A stretch of 17,676 nucleotides of DNA from Bacteroidota bacterium (GCA_013287095.1 JABDEJ010000048.1:1-17676), one strand, 5' to 3'. Numbered from the stretch's first letter, positions 7,235 to 15,839 are shown. Program-made: numbers and translations. The notes: generated from the sequence alone by a model not told the origin.

Positions 7235-8292
7235 AACGAAACGATATACTTGAATATATAAACTCTGAATTCGGGTCTGAGCCATTTACATCCAAGGACC
7301 TGGCCACCGATCAGGATGTAAGATGGTGTCCGGGATGTGGGGATTATTCTATTCTGAAACAGGTTCAAACCGTTATGCCGGCATTGAATATCCCTAAGGA
7401 AAAGATCGTATTCGTCTCTGGGATAGGTTGTTCTTCACGTTTCCCTTATTACATGAATACCTATGGCATTCATTCCATACATGGACGTGCCACTGCTATT
7501 GCGACGGGACTCAAAACGGCCCGCCCCGACCTGAATGTATGGATCGTGACCGGTGATGGCGATGCCTTATCCATTGGGGGTAACCACTTTATACATCTTT
7601 TGAGAAGGAATGTGGATGTCAAAGTGCTTCTTTTTAATAATGAGATATATGGTCTTACCAAAGGGCAGTACTCTCCTACTTCTACCCCGGGACAGATCAC
7701 AAAATCAACACCAATGGGTGCTATTGATCATCCATTTAACCCTATAGCCCTGAGCCTGGGTGCAGATGCCAGTTTTGTGGCCCGGTCTATGGATCGTGAT
7801 CCCAAGCATTTGCAGAATATCCTGCTTAAAGCCATGAAGCATAAAGGGACTTCCCTTCTTGAAATATACCAGAACTGCAATGTCTATAATGATGGCGCTT
7901 TTTTCATTTATACAGATAAAGAAACCAAGCCCCTTGAAACTATTTTCGTTGAGCATGGAATGCCACTTGTTTTTGGCGAAAATAATGCAAAGGGAATTGC
8001 TTTAAAAGATGGCAAGCCTTTGATCGTAAATATGAATGAGGAGAGCTTTTCCATAAATGATCTTTGGGTACATGATGAGCATGATGCCTATAAAGCGCAT
8101 GTATTAAGCAGGATGTTTGACAATCCTTATGTTGAAAATCATTTCCCAAGGCCATTCGGAGTGATTTATTCTCATGATCGACCTACTTATAACGACCAGG
8201 TTCATGAGCAGTTAGCCCATGCCAAAAGCCAATTTGGGGCTGGTGATTTGGATGCACTGATAAGAGGTAAGCAGACATGGACGGTGGGGTAA
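7231..8292 (+). CDS. korB: 2-oxoacid:ferredoxin oxidoreductase, beta subunit (TPP and Fe-S binding)
   Basis: The 353-residue catalytic beta subunit carries thiamine diphosphate and one [4Fe-4S] cluster. Four cysteines fit the cluster ligands: Cys33 and Cys36 (WCPGCG), Cys67 (GIGCSSR) and Cys216 (QNCNVYND). The TPP-binding motif runs from GDGD (108-111) to the NN pair at 136-137, followed by EIYGLTKGQYSPTS, which is characteristic of oxoacid:ferredoxin oxidoreductases. The start ATG overlaps the korA TGA by the ATGA arrangement, giving a clear two-gene operon. Length matches the family. No separate ferredoxin or delta subunit is present in the window, consistent with the two-subunit KorAB type that uses a soluble ferredoxin encoded elsewhere. 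Confidence 0.95.
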   Translation: MKRNDILEYINSEFGSEPFTSKDLATDQDVRWCPGCGDYSILKQVQTVMPALNIPKEKIVFVSGIGCSSRFPYYMNTYGIHSIHGRATAIATGLKTARPDLNVWIVTGDGDALSIGGNHFIHLLRRNVDVKVLLFNNEIYGLTKGQYSPTSTPGQITKSTPMGAIDHPFNPIALSLGADASFVARSMDRDPKHLQNILLKAMKHKGTSLLEIYQNCNVYNDGAFFIYTDKETKPLETIFVEHGMPLVFGENNAKGIALKDGKPLIVNMNEESFSINDLWVHDEHDAYKAHVLSRMFDNPYVENHFPRPFGVIYSHDRPTYNDQVHEQLAHAKSQFGAGDLDALIRGKQTWTVG

Positions 8293-8293
8293 A

Positions 8294-8325
8294 AATGAAT
8301 GAATGAGAGAATGATGGAATGAGCG
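8294..8325. repeat. Tandem octamer array, unit AATGANNG, four copies
   Basis: Four 8-bp units: AATGAATG, AATGAGAG, AATGATGG and AATGAGCG. The array starts one base after the korB TAA. Every unit contains TGA in the sense direction of korB, in rotating frames. Confidence 0.75.
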
Positions 8326-8330
8326 GGTTT

Positions 8331-8451
8331 TGTCATTTCGACGATAGGAGAAATCCGCACCGTCATTTCGAGTGCAACGAGAAATCTGATTAAGACTCCA
8401 TTAGACTGGTTAATCCTCATTTATCAGATTTCTCCTATCGTCGAAATGACA
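8331..8451. repeat. REPIN-like inverted repeat with perfect 25-bp arms between convergent genes; possible two-way terminator
   Basis: Arms at 8331-8355 and 8427-8451 are perfect reverse complements over 25 bp, beginning TGTCATTTCGACG. A third, imperfect copy in the orientation of the left arm lies at 8362-8390; its last 12 bases (8379-8390) pair with 8423-8434, giving an alternative hairpin. The element fills the gap between korB and purB, which converge, and its right arm ends 5 nt from the purB stop. The structure could end transcription from both sides. Sequences of the form GTCATTTCGA...GAGAAATC are widespread dispersed repeats in bacterial genomes, so it is probably a non-autonomous REP-type element. 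Confidence 0.8.
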
Positions 8452-8456
8452 CAGAA

Positions 8457-9800
8457 TCACACCCCCGTATAATTAAACGGCGTCACGGCTTTTAACTCAT
8501 TTTTCAGTTCGTCAGACACATCAAGGCTTTCGATAAATTCTTCGAATGCATTTTTATCGAGGCTTGCTTTGCCTCTTGAGAATTCCTTGAGTTTGCCATA
8601 AGGATCCGGATATCCTTCCCGCCTGAGAATGGTTTGTATAGCTTCTGCAACCACAGCCTGGTTTTGTGCCAGGTCGGCACTGATTTTTTCAGGGTTTACA
8701 ATGAGTTTCTTTAAGCCTATTAATATGGAATGATATGCTACCAAACTGTGCGCCAATGGCATACCAATATTCCTTAACACGGTCGAATCTGTAAGGTCAC
8801 GTTGCAAACGGCTCACGGGCAGCTTATTGCTTAAGAAATCAAAAATGGTATTTGCCAATCCCAGGTTGCCTTCCGCATTTTCAAAATCAATCGGGTTTAC
8901 TTTGTGCGGCATGGCTGATGATCCCACTTCTTCTGCCTTTACCTCCTGACGAAAATAATCCATCGAAATATAGGTCCAGATATCGCGGCACAGATCAATA
9001 AAAATGACGTTTAACCGCCGCAAATTATCAAAAAGTTCAGCAAGGTCATCATAATGATCAATTTGCGTGGTGTATTGGTTTCTGCTCAACTCCAGGTCGT
9101 TCAGTAAAAAATCATCCGCAAAAGCAACCCAGTTTATATCAGGGTAGGCAACATGGTGTGCATTAAAATTTCCGGTCGCACCTCCGAATTTGCCGTAATA
9201 TTTTTTGGTTTTCAACTGGTAAAGCTGCTTTTGGATTCGTTCCTGGTACACCATAAACTCCTTACCGAGCCTCGTCGGTGAGGCAGGTTGACCATGTGTG
9301 CGCGCCAGCATCGGGATATCCATCCATTTGGCGCTGTATCCTTTTATGGTTTCAAAAATATTCTCAAGCTCGGGGATCAAAAGGTCGCGGATACCGTCTT
9401 TTAAAGACATCGGTACCGCTGTATTATTGATGTCCTGTGAGGTAAGCCCGAAATGAATAAACTCTTTGAAATTGCTGACTCCAAGTTCATCAAATTTATC
9501 ACGAAGAAAATATTCTACGGCTTTTACATCGTGGTTGGTGGTTTTTTCAATGGTTTTTACCTTCGTCGCATCCTCTTCGGTGAAACTCAGGTAAATTTTA
9601 TCAAGCTTGGGGATGCATTCTATCGGGAAATCAACCAGTTGAGGCAGGGGTATCCGGCACAGTGCCAGGAAATATCTTATTTCTACCTGCACTCTGTACC
9701 GGATAAGCCCATATTCCGAAAAATAAGATGACAATGGTTCTGTTTTCGACCAGTACCTCCCATCAAGGGGCGAAATCGCATTTATATTTGAACAGTCCAT
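8457..9800 (-). CDS. purB: Adenylosuccinate lyase
   Basis: The 447-residue protein cleaves SAICAR in purine synthesis and adenylosuccinate in AMP synthesis, releasing fumarate each time. The N-terminus aligns with E. coli PurB (NAISPLDGRY against TAVSPVDGRY), which supports the ATG at 9800. Family motifs are H90-D91 (NHDVKAVEYFL), GLTSQDINNTA with TSQD at 120-123, ARTHGQPASP with His169, and the fumarase/aspartase superfamily signature GSSAMPHKVNPIDF at 293-306, whose flexible loop contains the catalytic serine. Length and motifs match the E. coli-type (~456 aa) subgroup. It converges with korB and diverges from the large secreted protein, so it is transcribed alone. The start codon is only a few bases from a TTTG promoter-like box, so its mRNA may have almost no leader. 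Confidence 0.96.
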   Translation of the reverse strand: MDCSNINAISPLDGRYWSKTEPLSSYFSEYGLIRYRVQVEIRYFLALCRIPLPQLVDFPIECIPKLDKIYLSFTEEDATKVKTIEKTTNHDVKAVEYFLRDKFDELGVSNFKEFIHFGLTSQDINNTAVPMSLKDGIRDLLIPELENIFETIKGYSAKWMDIPMLARTHGQPASPTRLGKEFMVYQERIQKQLYQLKTKKYYGKFGGATGNFNAHHVAYPDINWVAFADDFLLNDLELSRNQYTTQIDHYDDLAELFDNLRRLNVIFIDLCRDIWTYISMDYFRQEVKAEEVGSSAMPHKVNPIDFENAEGNLGLANTIFDFLSNKLPVSRLQRDLTDSTVLRNIGMPLAHSLVAYHSILIGLKKLIVNPEKISADLAQNQAVVAEAIQTILRREGYPDPYGKLKEFSRGKASLDKNAFEEFIESLDVSDELKNELKAVTPFNYTGV

Positions 9801-9804
9801 GGTG

Positions 9805-9812
9805 CAAAGGTC
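9805..9812 (-). promoter_or_regulatory. Probable purB -7 box, almost touching the start codon
   Basis: The minus strand reads GACCTTTG, one mismatch from TAnnTTTG, followed by CACC and then ATG. Only 4 nt separate the box from the start codon, so the transcript would begin at or close to the ATG. The octamer TTTGCACC is identical to that at purF and pfkB. Confidence 0.4.
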
Positions 9813-9830
9813 TTGAAATTATTCGGGAAT

Positions 9831-9938
9831 TGTAGGGGCGGGGCTTGCCCCCGCCCTTTTCGAAAAGACCACACGGAATAAAATTAATGTCTGAATGAAT
9901 ATTCCTAATATAGGGCTGGGGCAAGCCCCGCCCCTACA
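9831..9938. repeat. REPIN-like inverted doublet of a GC-rich palindromic repeat
   Basis: A 26-bp sequence beginning TGTAGGGGCGGGGCTTGCCC (9831-9856) recurs in inverse orientation at 9913-9938 with 25 of 26 bases matching; 21 bp (9831-9851 and 9918-9938) pair perfectly. Each arm is itself a palindrome (GGGCGGGG against CCCCGCCC around CTTG). Two REP-like palindromes facing each other over a spacer of 56 bp is the layout of REPINs. The element lies in the divergent gap between purB and the secreted-protein gene, and its GC-rich arms contrast with the AT-rich flanks. No RAYT transposase is in the window. Confidence 0.8.
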
Positions 9939-9997
9939 TTATCATGCTCATCAATCAAAAAAACAAATTCAGATATTTCTTGAATCTTATTATTTTT

Positions 9998-10005
9998 TAT
10001 ATTTG
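9998..10005 (+). promoter_or_regulatory. Probable -7 box for the large secreted protein
   Basis: TATATTTG is an exact TAnnTTTG match 20 nt upstream of ATG 10026. A TTG lies at 9980-9982 but is closer than the usual -33 spacing, so only the -7 box is claimed. Confidence 0.5.
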
Positions 10006-10025
10006 GTGATTAAATCAACTAACCT

Positions 10026-13000
10026 ATGAAACATTTTAACCTAAGTATTTCATTTTTCTTTATTGCCTTATTCATAATTTCCGGTAATTTTAATACCTCA
10101 AATGCACAGGTAAAAGCTATCAATGTCAGGAAGTTAATCAATAACAATGACTGGAATTTTGTTGAAAATATCGGACAGCTTGCGGATGCGCAGGGGCAGT
10201 TACATTCTGATATCAAATATTATAGCCACAATGGAGGGCCTGATATCTATTGCAGGCCGGGAATGATCAGCTTTGTTTTTTCGAAGCTCATTAATAACGC
10301 TGACGGAACAGATGCCGACCTTTTCCAGGCACCGAAAGCCAACGAAAACAAACTTGATCTGCGCCGCCATTGGGAGGATGAAATAACCAACAAAAAAATA
10401 AGCACCGTCACCAGCCGTGCAGATATGGTTCTGTTAAATGCAAATCCCGCCGCCCAAATCATTGGCCAGGACAAGCAGGCTTATTATGAAAACTATTACA
10501 CGTCATACACACCTGAATCCGGGGTAAATAAAGCCCTTACTTATAAAACGATCGTTTACAAAAATGTGTACCCAAATATTGACATGCTTATTCATGCCAA
10601 AACCAGCGGGATGGAATATGAATTTGTAATATACCCCGGTGGAAATGTAAGTGATATACAAATCCAATGGAATGGCCTGCAAAACATGGAAATGATGCAA
10701 AACGGTGGACTCCACTATGTAAGCAACATGATTGACATGCAGGACAGCAAACCTGTTTCTTTTATACCAGGTGGCACCCAGGTACCCAGTAGTTTTGAAA
10801 AAAATGAAAATGAAATTTCATTTAATGTAGCAGAATATGATCATTCACAAAAGCTTACAATAGATCCAACTATCGACTGGGGTACCTATCTTGGAGGGGG
10901 TGCAAGAGATTATTGCCAGGCAGTATGGACAGATGCTTTAGGCAACGTAATGATATGCGGCCCATGCACTGGGACAAATAGTATTGGGACGTCAGGCGCA
11001 TTCCAATCAACATATTCAGGTTCAGCACAAAGTGATGCATTTCTTGCTAAATTTTCTGCGGTTGGCGCTTTACTTTGGTGTACATATTATGGGGGAGGCG
11101 TAGGATATGGCGGAAGTAGTACCCCATATAATGATGGATGGGGCTTAAGCACGGATAATTTTGACAATATTTATATGGGCGGAGCTACCTCCGCTACTGT
11201 AGGTATTGCAACCTCAGGATCTTACCAATCATTTTATGCCGGTGTTGGTACTGGAAGCTATGGTGGGTATATTGTTAAATTTAGGCCGAATGGAGCGCGG
11301 GTTTGGGCAACTTATTACGGTTCAACTGTAAATGATCAGGTATTGTTTGTTGCTACAGATTTATCTGCAAACGTATTTATAACCGCTTGGGCAAATAGCA
11401 GTTCTGGCCTCGCTAGTTCAGGGGCATACCAAACTTCATACGGTGGCGGACAGGATGTCGGACTTGCCAAATACGATTCTACTGGAAAGCAACTTTGGAG
11501 CACATATTATGGTGGCAGTGGATATGAAGCCGGGAATGTCGTTGCTACTGACTTAAATGGGAATGTTTTGGTTTGTGGTGAAACCGGAAGTTCTTCAGGT
11601 ATATCCAGTCCCGGCGCTTATCAAACTAAATATGGAGGAGGTGATGATGCTTTTGTTGCCAGTTTTTCTCCATCGGGAAACCTGAATTGGAGTACTTATC
11701 TTGGCAGCAGTGCCTTTGATGAGGCATGGGGAGTAGTTGCGGACCAATTTGGTTATGTTTACGTCAATGGACAAACAGCCAGTAAAACCAGTATTACTTA
11801 CAATATTCCGTACCAACCATCTCTTGCTGGTACGACCAATTCTTTCCTTTCCAAGTTCTCTTCAACCGGAACTATGATTTGGAGTACCTATTATGGTGGG
11901 AATGGTTCGGATATCGGCAATAATCTATGTACTGACCCAACAGGAAGTATATTCGTGACAGGTCAAACAACCAGTAAGTCGGGCATCGCAACACCGGGTG
12001 GGTATTTAACTTCTTTGCCTGGGGGCACAAATGCTTTCTTCTCAAAATTTTCCCCCGCTGGCAACCTTATGTATGGAACATATTATGGCGGATCAGGCCC
12101 CGATGCGGGTTATGATGTTCATTCTGATGCATTTGGCAACACATATATGGCTGGCTCTACAGAAAGCACAAGCGGGATTGCAACATCTGGTGGTTACAAT
12201 TCAGGTTATGTTGCAGGCTCCCAGGATGAGTTCGTTAATGGATTGTTTTTTCATACCTACCTGAACGACGCTGGAATCATTTTCACTCCTCCAGGCTATT
12301 GCTCAGGCCCGCAAACTATAAAGGTGACGCTTGAGAATTTCGGTTCAAACAGTTTAACATCCGCAACTCTTGGTTGGTCTTTAAATGGTAAAGCTCAGAC
12401 ACCCATAAGCTGGACAGGCAGCTTAGCCACGGACAGTGTTGTAACAGTCTCTTTAGGCACTTATACATTTTCGGCAGGGACGGACACCATTAAAGCATGG
12501 ACCTCAAAACCAAACGGCATTCTGGATTCAATGCCTCAAAATGATACCTTAAAAAGCAAGGTTTTATTTGTTGCATATCCTACCGTAAATGCCGGGGGAA
12601 ATAAAAAACTTTGTGCGGGCAGCAGCACTTTTGTTGGGCCGAATAGCGGATCGGGTGTAACTTATAGCTGGACCTCCAAGCCGTCCGGTTTTGTATCGAA
12701 TTCAATGCAGCCAAAGGTTACCCCGTCTGTTACCACCACGTATTATCTCACCGAAACCACTACCATCGGGGGGTGTGCGGCGTCAGATTCTGCAACGGTA
12801 ACCGTAGGACAAATACCAACCCCCAATGCGGGCAATGCCAGCACCATTTGCTATGGCGGAAGTGCAGCTATCGGGCAATCTCCGATCAAAGGACATAGCT
12901 ATGCCTGGTCTTCTGTTCCCATTGGTTTTTCTTCGAGTATCAGCAATCCTACTGCAAGCCCAACTACGACCTCTACCTTTTACATGACAGAAATAGATAC

Positions 13001-14765
13001 TGTCGCTAACTGTGTCGCCTATAGCAGTGTTGTCATCACCGTGAATCCGGAGGCCAAGGCAAACGCAGGTGGCAACCAGAGTATATGCCCCAAAGCATCC
13101 GCAACCATTGGGACAAGTGCCGCTTCAGGCCATTCTTATAAATGGACATCAAACCCGGCGGGATTTACCAGCACAGTTAGTAATCCGAGGGTAAGTCCTG
13201 ATACGATAACCACTTATTACTTATCTGACATTATCAATGCAACAGGATGTACGGCAGGCGATTCGGCTATTGTCAGTTTTAATCCCTTACCTGTTGCAAA
13301 TTCTGGAGGCAACCAAACTATCTGCTCAGGGAGCAATGTGCAACTTGGCAATACAGCAGTAAATGGAGATACGTATTCCTGGACATCTAAACCCACAGGA
13401 TTCACCAGCACATCAAGCAATCCAACCGTAAATCCAACTGTCACAACAGATTATTATATTACTGAAATCATTACAGCTACAGGATGTTCCAAAACAGATA
13501 CTGCGATTGTAACAACCAACCCTCTGCCAACCCCGAATACTGGCGGCAACCAGGTGATCTGCATCGGAGGCAGTATTCAGCTTGGCTCAGGCTCAAATCC
13601 GGGGCATAGCTATTTGTGGACATCAAAGCCGGCGGGTTTCAAGTCCACTTCAGCATTCCCTACGGTAAGCCCGACTGTAACCACCACCTATTACCTTACT
13701 GAAATTATTACAGCAACAGGATGTTATAAAAAGGATTCTGCGACTGTAAAGGTTAATTCTGAAACCGCTAATGCCGGCACGAGCCGTGCTATTTGCATAG
13801 GGCAGGCAGACACCTTGGGAATCCCTGCCGTCAACGTAACTACCTACACATGGACCTCAAATCCCGTAGGTTTTTCGGATGCAACTGCAAATCCCGTGGT
13901 AAAACCGACTGTTTCTACCACTTATTATCTCAAAGAAACCAGCAATATCACCAGTTGTTCCGGAATTGATTCGGTAATGATAACTGTTAATCCCCTGCCT
14001 CGGGCAGATGCCGGGCAGAACCAGACGATATGCGCCGGTATAAGCACATCTATAGGTGATACATCAACAGCCCTTGATTCATTTTCGTGGACTTCATCAC
14101 CTACTGGTTTTACCTCCGATGTTTCAAACCCTCCTGTTAGTCCTACTGCAACAACCGTTTATCATCTTACTGAAACCAATCCAAATACCGGATGCAGCAA
14201 GACCAATCTGGTTGCGGTTGTAGTCAATCCGCTTCCGGATGCAGAATGGTTTGTTACATATTCAGGCAATACCGCCTATATCCATGCTGATGACAGCAGT
14301 TTGAGCCGTCATAATTATTTATGGAACCTTGGCGATGGCGATACGGCCTCAGGATATCTCGCAAAACATTTATACCTTAAAGACAAGTCCTATTATATCA
14401 AGTTAACCATCACTGGAGCCGATGGTTGCACAAATTCGCTTGACTCATCTGCCAAGATACTTTATTCCGGAATTGAGGAAAATCATGCGACTGATTTCGA
14501 TCTTAATGTATTCCCAAATCCGTTCCAGAATTCGGCTTCCATTGAGTATAACCTCAATACCAGTGGGAAAATCAAAATCGTTTTACTTGATGTAACCGGC
14601 AGACAGATAGGAGTTGTCGCAAATGAAAACCAGGTACCGGGCTCCTATCATTTTGATCTGAGCGCTGAAAAATATCATTTAAGTCCGGGGATGTACCTGC
14701 TGCAGTTTATGAATCAGTCACCAGTCAACAGTCTTCAGTCAACAGTAAAGATTGTTCGATATTGA
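10026..14765 (+). CDS. Giant secreted T9SS-exported protein: SBBP seven-bladed propeller, Ig-like repeats, PKD-like domain
   Basis: A 1579-residue protein, probably exported and attached at the cell surface by the type IX secretion system. Signal peptide at residues 1-28 (hydrophobic core FFFIALFIISG, ending SNAQ). A DUF7948-like region follows, opening with NFVENIGQ. From about 283 to 741 there are seven SBBP repeats, each beginning with W/Y-x-TYYGG-like motifs and containing a D-x2-GN segment; seven suits a closed beta-propeller. A CARDB-like domain (~748-850) leads to seven Ig-like repeats of ~79 residues (~851-1401), each with a Y-x-W-x-S-x-P-x-GF core, a TTxYYLTE-like strand and two cysteines. 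A PKD-like domain (~1402-1480, NLGDGD) precedes the sorting domain (VFPNPF near 1494, LSPGMYLL, ending KIVRY). No catalytic domain is visible; an adhesive or structural role is the best guess. The last turns of the sorting domain are encoded by repeat DNA (14715-14746). Confidence 0.9.
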   Translation: MKHFNLSISFFFIALFIISGNFNTSNAQVKAINVRKLINNNDWNFVENIGQLADAQGQLHSDIKYYSHNGGPDIYCRPGMISFVFSKLINNADGTDADLFQAPKANENKLDLRRHWEDEITNKKISTVTSRADMVLLNANPAAQIIGQDKQAYYENYYTSYTPESGVNKALTYKTIVYKNVYPNIDMLIHAKTSGMEYEFVIYPGGNVSDIQIQWNGLQNMEMMQNGGLHYVSNMIDMQDSKPVSFIPGGTQVPSSFEKNENEISFNVAEYDHSQKLTIDPTIDWGTYLGGGARDYCQAVWTDALGNVMICGPCTGTNSIGTSGAFQSTYSGSAQSDAFLAKFSAVGALLWCTYYGGGVGYGGSSTPYNDGWGLSTDNFDNIYMGGATSATVGIATSGSYQSFYAGVGTGSYGGYIVKFRPNGARVWATYYGSTVNDQVLFVATDLSANVFITAWANSSSGLASSGAYQTSYGGGQDVGLAKYDSTGKQLWSTYYGGSGYEAGNVVATDLNGNVLVCGETGSSSGISSPGAYQTKYGGGDDAFVASFSPSGNLNWSTYLGSSAFDEAWGVVADQFGYVYVNGQTASKTSITYNIPYQPSLAGTTNSFLSKFSSTGTMIWSTYYGGNGSDIGNNLCTDPTGSIFVTGQTTSKSGIATPGGYLTSLPGGTNAFFSKFSPAGNLMYGTYYGGSGPDAGYDVHSDAFGNTYMAGSTESTSGIATSGGYNSGYVAGSQDEFVNGLFFHTYLNDAGIIFTPPGYCSGPQTIKVTLENFGSNSLTSATLGWSLNGKAQTPISWTGSLATDSVVTVSLGTYTFSAGTDTIKAWTSKPNGILDSMPQNDTLKSKVLFVAYPTVNAGGNKKLCAGSSTFVGPNSGSGVTYSWTSKPSGFVSNSMQPKVTPSVTTTYYLTETTTIGGCAASDSATVTVGQIPTPNAGNASTICYGGSAAIGQSPIKGHSYAWSSVPIGFSSSISNPTASPTTTSTFYMTEIDTVANCVAYSSVVITVNPEAKANAGGNQSICPKASATIGTSAASGHSYKWTSNPAGFTSTVSNPRVSPDTITTYYLSDIINATGCTAGDSAIVSFNPLPVANSGGNQTICSGSNVQLGNTAVNGDTYSWTSKPTGFTSTSSNPTVNPTVTTDYYITEIITATGCSKTDTAIVTTNPLPTPNTGGNQVICIGGSIQLGSGSNPGHSYLWTSKPAGFKSTSAFPTVSPTVTTTYYLTEIITATGCYKKDSATVKVNSETANAGTSRAICIGQADTLGIPAVNVTTYTWTSNPVGFSDATANPVVKPTVSTTYYLKETSNITSCSGIDSVMITVNPLPRADAGQNQTICAGISTSIGDTSTALDSFSWTSSPTGFTSDVSNPPVSPTATTVYHLTETNPNTGCSKTNLVAVVVNPLPDAEWFVTYSGNTAYIHADDSSLSRHNYLWNLGDGDTASGYLAKHLYLKDKSYYIKLTITGADGCTNSLDSSAKILYSGIEENHATDFDLNVFPNPFQNSASIEYNLNTSGKIKIVLLDVTGRQIGVVANENQVPGSYHFDLSAEKYHLSPGMYLLQFMNQSPVNSLQSTVKIVRY

Positions 14766-14785
14766 GTCAGGAGTCAGTCAACAGT
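14715..14785. repeat. AGTCAACAGT repeat cluster crossing the stop codon of the secreted-protein gene
   Basis: Exact copies of AGTCAACAGT occur at 14723-14732, 14737-14746 and 14776-14785, with partial CAGTCA units at 14715 and around 14766-14775. The stop codon TGA (14763-14765) lies within the cluster, so the first copies are translated (QSPVNSLQSTVK region). Inverted copies lie at 14887-14910. Confidence 0.8.
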
Positions 14786-14910
14786 AATGAGTGATTGATT
14801 GTGATTTAAGAAACAGTCTTGTAAAGGAGAATAGCTATTCAATAGAAATAACAAAAAACAGTTTTGTCAAACTAACAATACTGATGACTGTTGACTGGCT
14901 ACTGTTGACT
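14723..14910. terminator. Inverted AGTCAACAGT/ACTGTTGACT copies in the convergent gap; possible two-way terminator
   Basis: ACTGTTGACT at 14887-14896 and 14901-14910 is the exact reverse complement of the copies at 14723, 14737 and 14776. The RNA from either side of the gap between the secreted-protein gene and pfkB could therefore fold into alternative stems with 10-14 pairs. There is no T-run typical of a classical terminator. The inverted copies begin 8 nt after the pfkB stop. Confidence 0.45.
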
Positions 14911-14918
14911 TCTAATTA

Positions 14919-15839
14919 TTAACTGTTTACCGTAAAATTCACCAGTTTTACGAATTGCTGCACGCGACGTGTTATTTCCTCTTTGGCAAGATCTTCCAGT
15001 CTCCTGGTCCCAAATTTCTCTACGCAAAATGATGCGATGACACTGCCAAATATTATTGCCCTTTTCATGTTGTCAAAGCTTATATCATTGGTACTTGCGA
15101 GATAACCCATAAAACCTCCTGCAAAAGTATCTCCTGCACCTGTTGGATCAAATACTTCTTCTAATGGCAACGCCGGGGCAGAGAAAATATTATCTCCATG
15201 AAAAAGCAGGGCACCATGTTCACCTTTTTTAATAATAAGGTATTTCGGCCCCATTTCCCTGATGATGCGTGCCGCCTTTACAAGGGCATAAGTGCCTGAA
15301 AGCTGACGGGCTTCTTCATCATTGATAATAAGAAGATCAATTGATTTTAAAGTGGTTTTTAAAGAATCCAGTGCTATATCCATCCAGAAATTCATGGTGT
15401 CCATCGCCACCAGCTTAGGCCTGGGCGCAGTCTGGTTTATCACAGACAGCTGTACATCCGGACTCAGGTTTCCCAGGAATAAAAAATCGGTATCCCTGAA
15501 ACTTTCAGGCAATATGGGCTTAAAATCAGCCAGAACATTGAGTTCGGTAACCAATGTATCCCTTGAATTGAGATCGTTATGGTAACGTCCATGCCAGAAA
15601 AAGCTTTTCTGGTCTTTTTTTATGTCAACTCCTTCAAGGTTAATGCCTTTTGCTTTAAGCATTTCCATCGCATTATCAGGGAAATCATTTCCCACAACTG
15701 ATACTACTTTGATATCCGGGGAAAAATAGGAAGCTGAAAGACTGCTATAGGTAGCTGAACCACCGATAACCCTGCCTGAACTCCCAAATGGCGAATCAAT
15801 TTCATCAAACGCCATAGAACCAACGATTACTAAACTCAT
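14919..15839 (-). CDS. PfkB-family sugar or nucleoside kinase
   Basis: A 306-residue cytoplasmic kinase that phosphorylates a sugar-like hydroxyl with ATP. The N-terminal PfkB signature is represented by GGSATY (26-31), where the glycine pair forms the substrate lid. The C-terminal signature DPTGAGDTFAGGF (231-243) contains the anion hole and the catalytic base Asp237. The NDEEA segment (173-177) and KKGEHGALL (204-212) fit the ATP-binding half of the ribokinase fold. The substrate cannot be assigned; ribokinase-like, fructokinase-like and adenosine-kinase-like members share these motifs. It follows rmlA after 154 nt but has its own TAnnTTTG box, so it is probably transcribed separately. A heptamer array separates the promoter box from the ATG. 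Confidence 0.88.
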   Translation of the reverse strand: MSLVIVGSMAFDEIDSPFGSSGRVIGGSATYSSLSASYFSPDIKVVSVVGNDFPDNAMEMLKAKGINLEGVDIKKDQKSFFWHGRYHNDLNSRDTLVTELNVLADFKPILPESFRDTDFLFLGNLSPDVQLSVINQTAPRPKLVAMDTMNFWMDIALDSLKTTLKSIDLLIINDEEARQLSGTYALVKAARIIREMGPKYLIIKKGEHGALLFHGDNIFSAPALPLEEVFDPTGAGDTFAGGFMGYLASTNDISFDNMKRAIIFGSVIASFCVEKFGTRRLEDLAKEEITRRVQQFVKLVNFTVNS

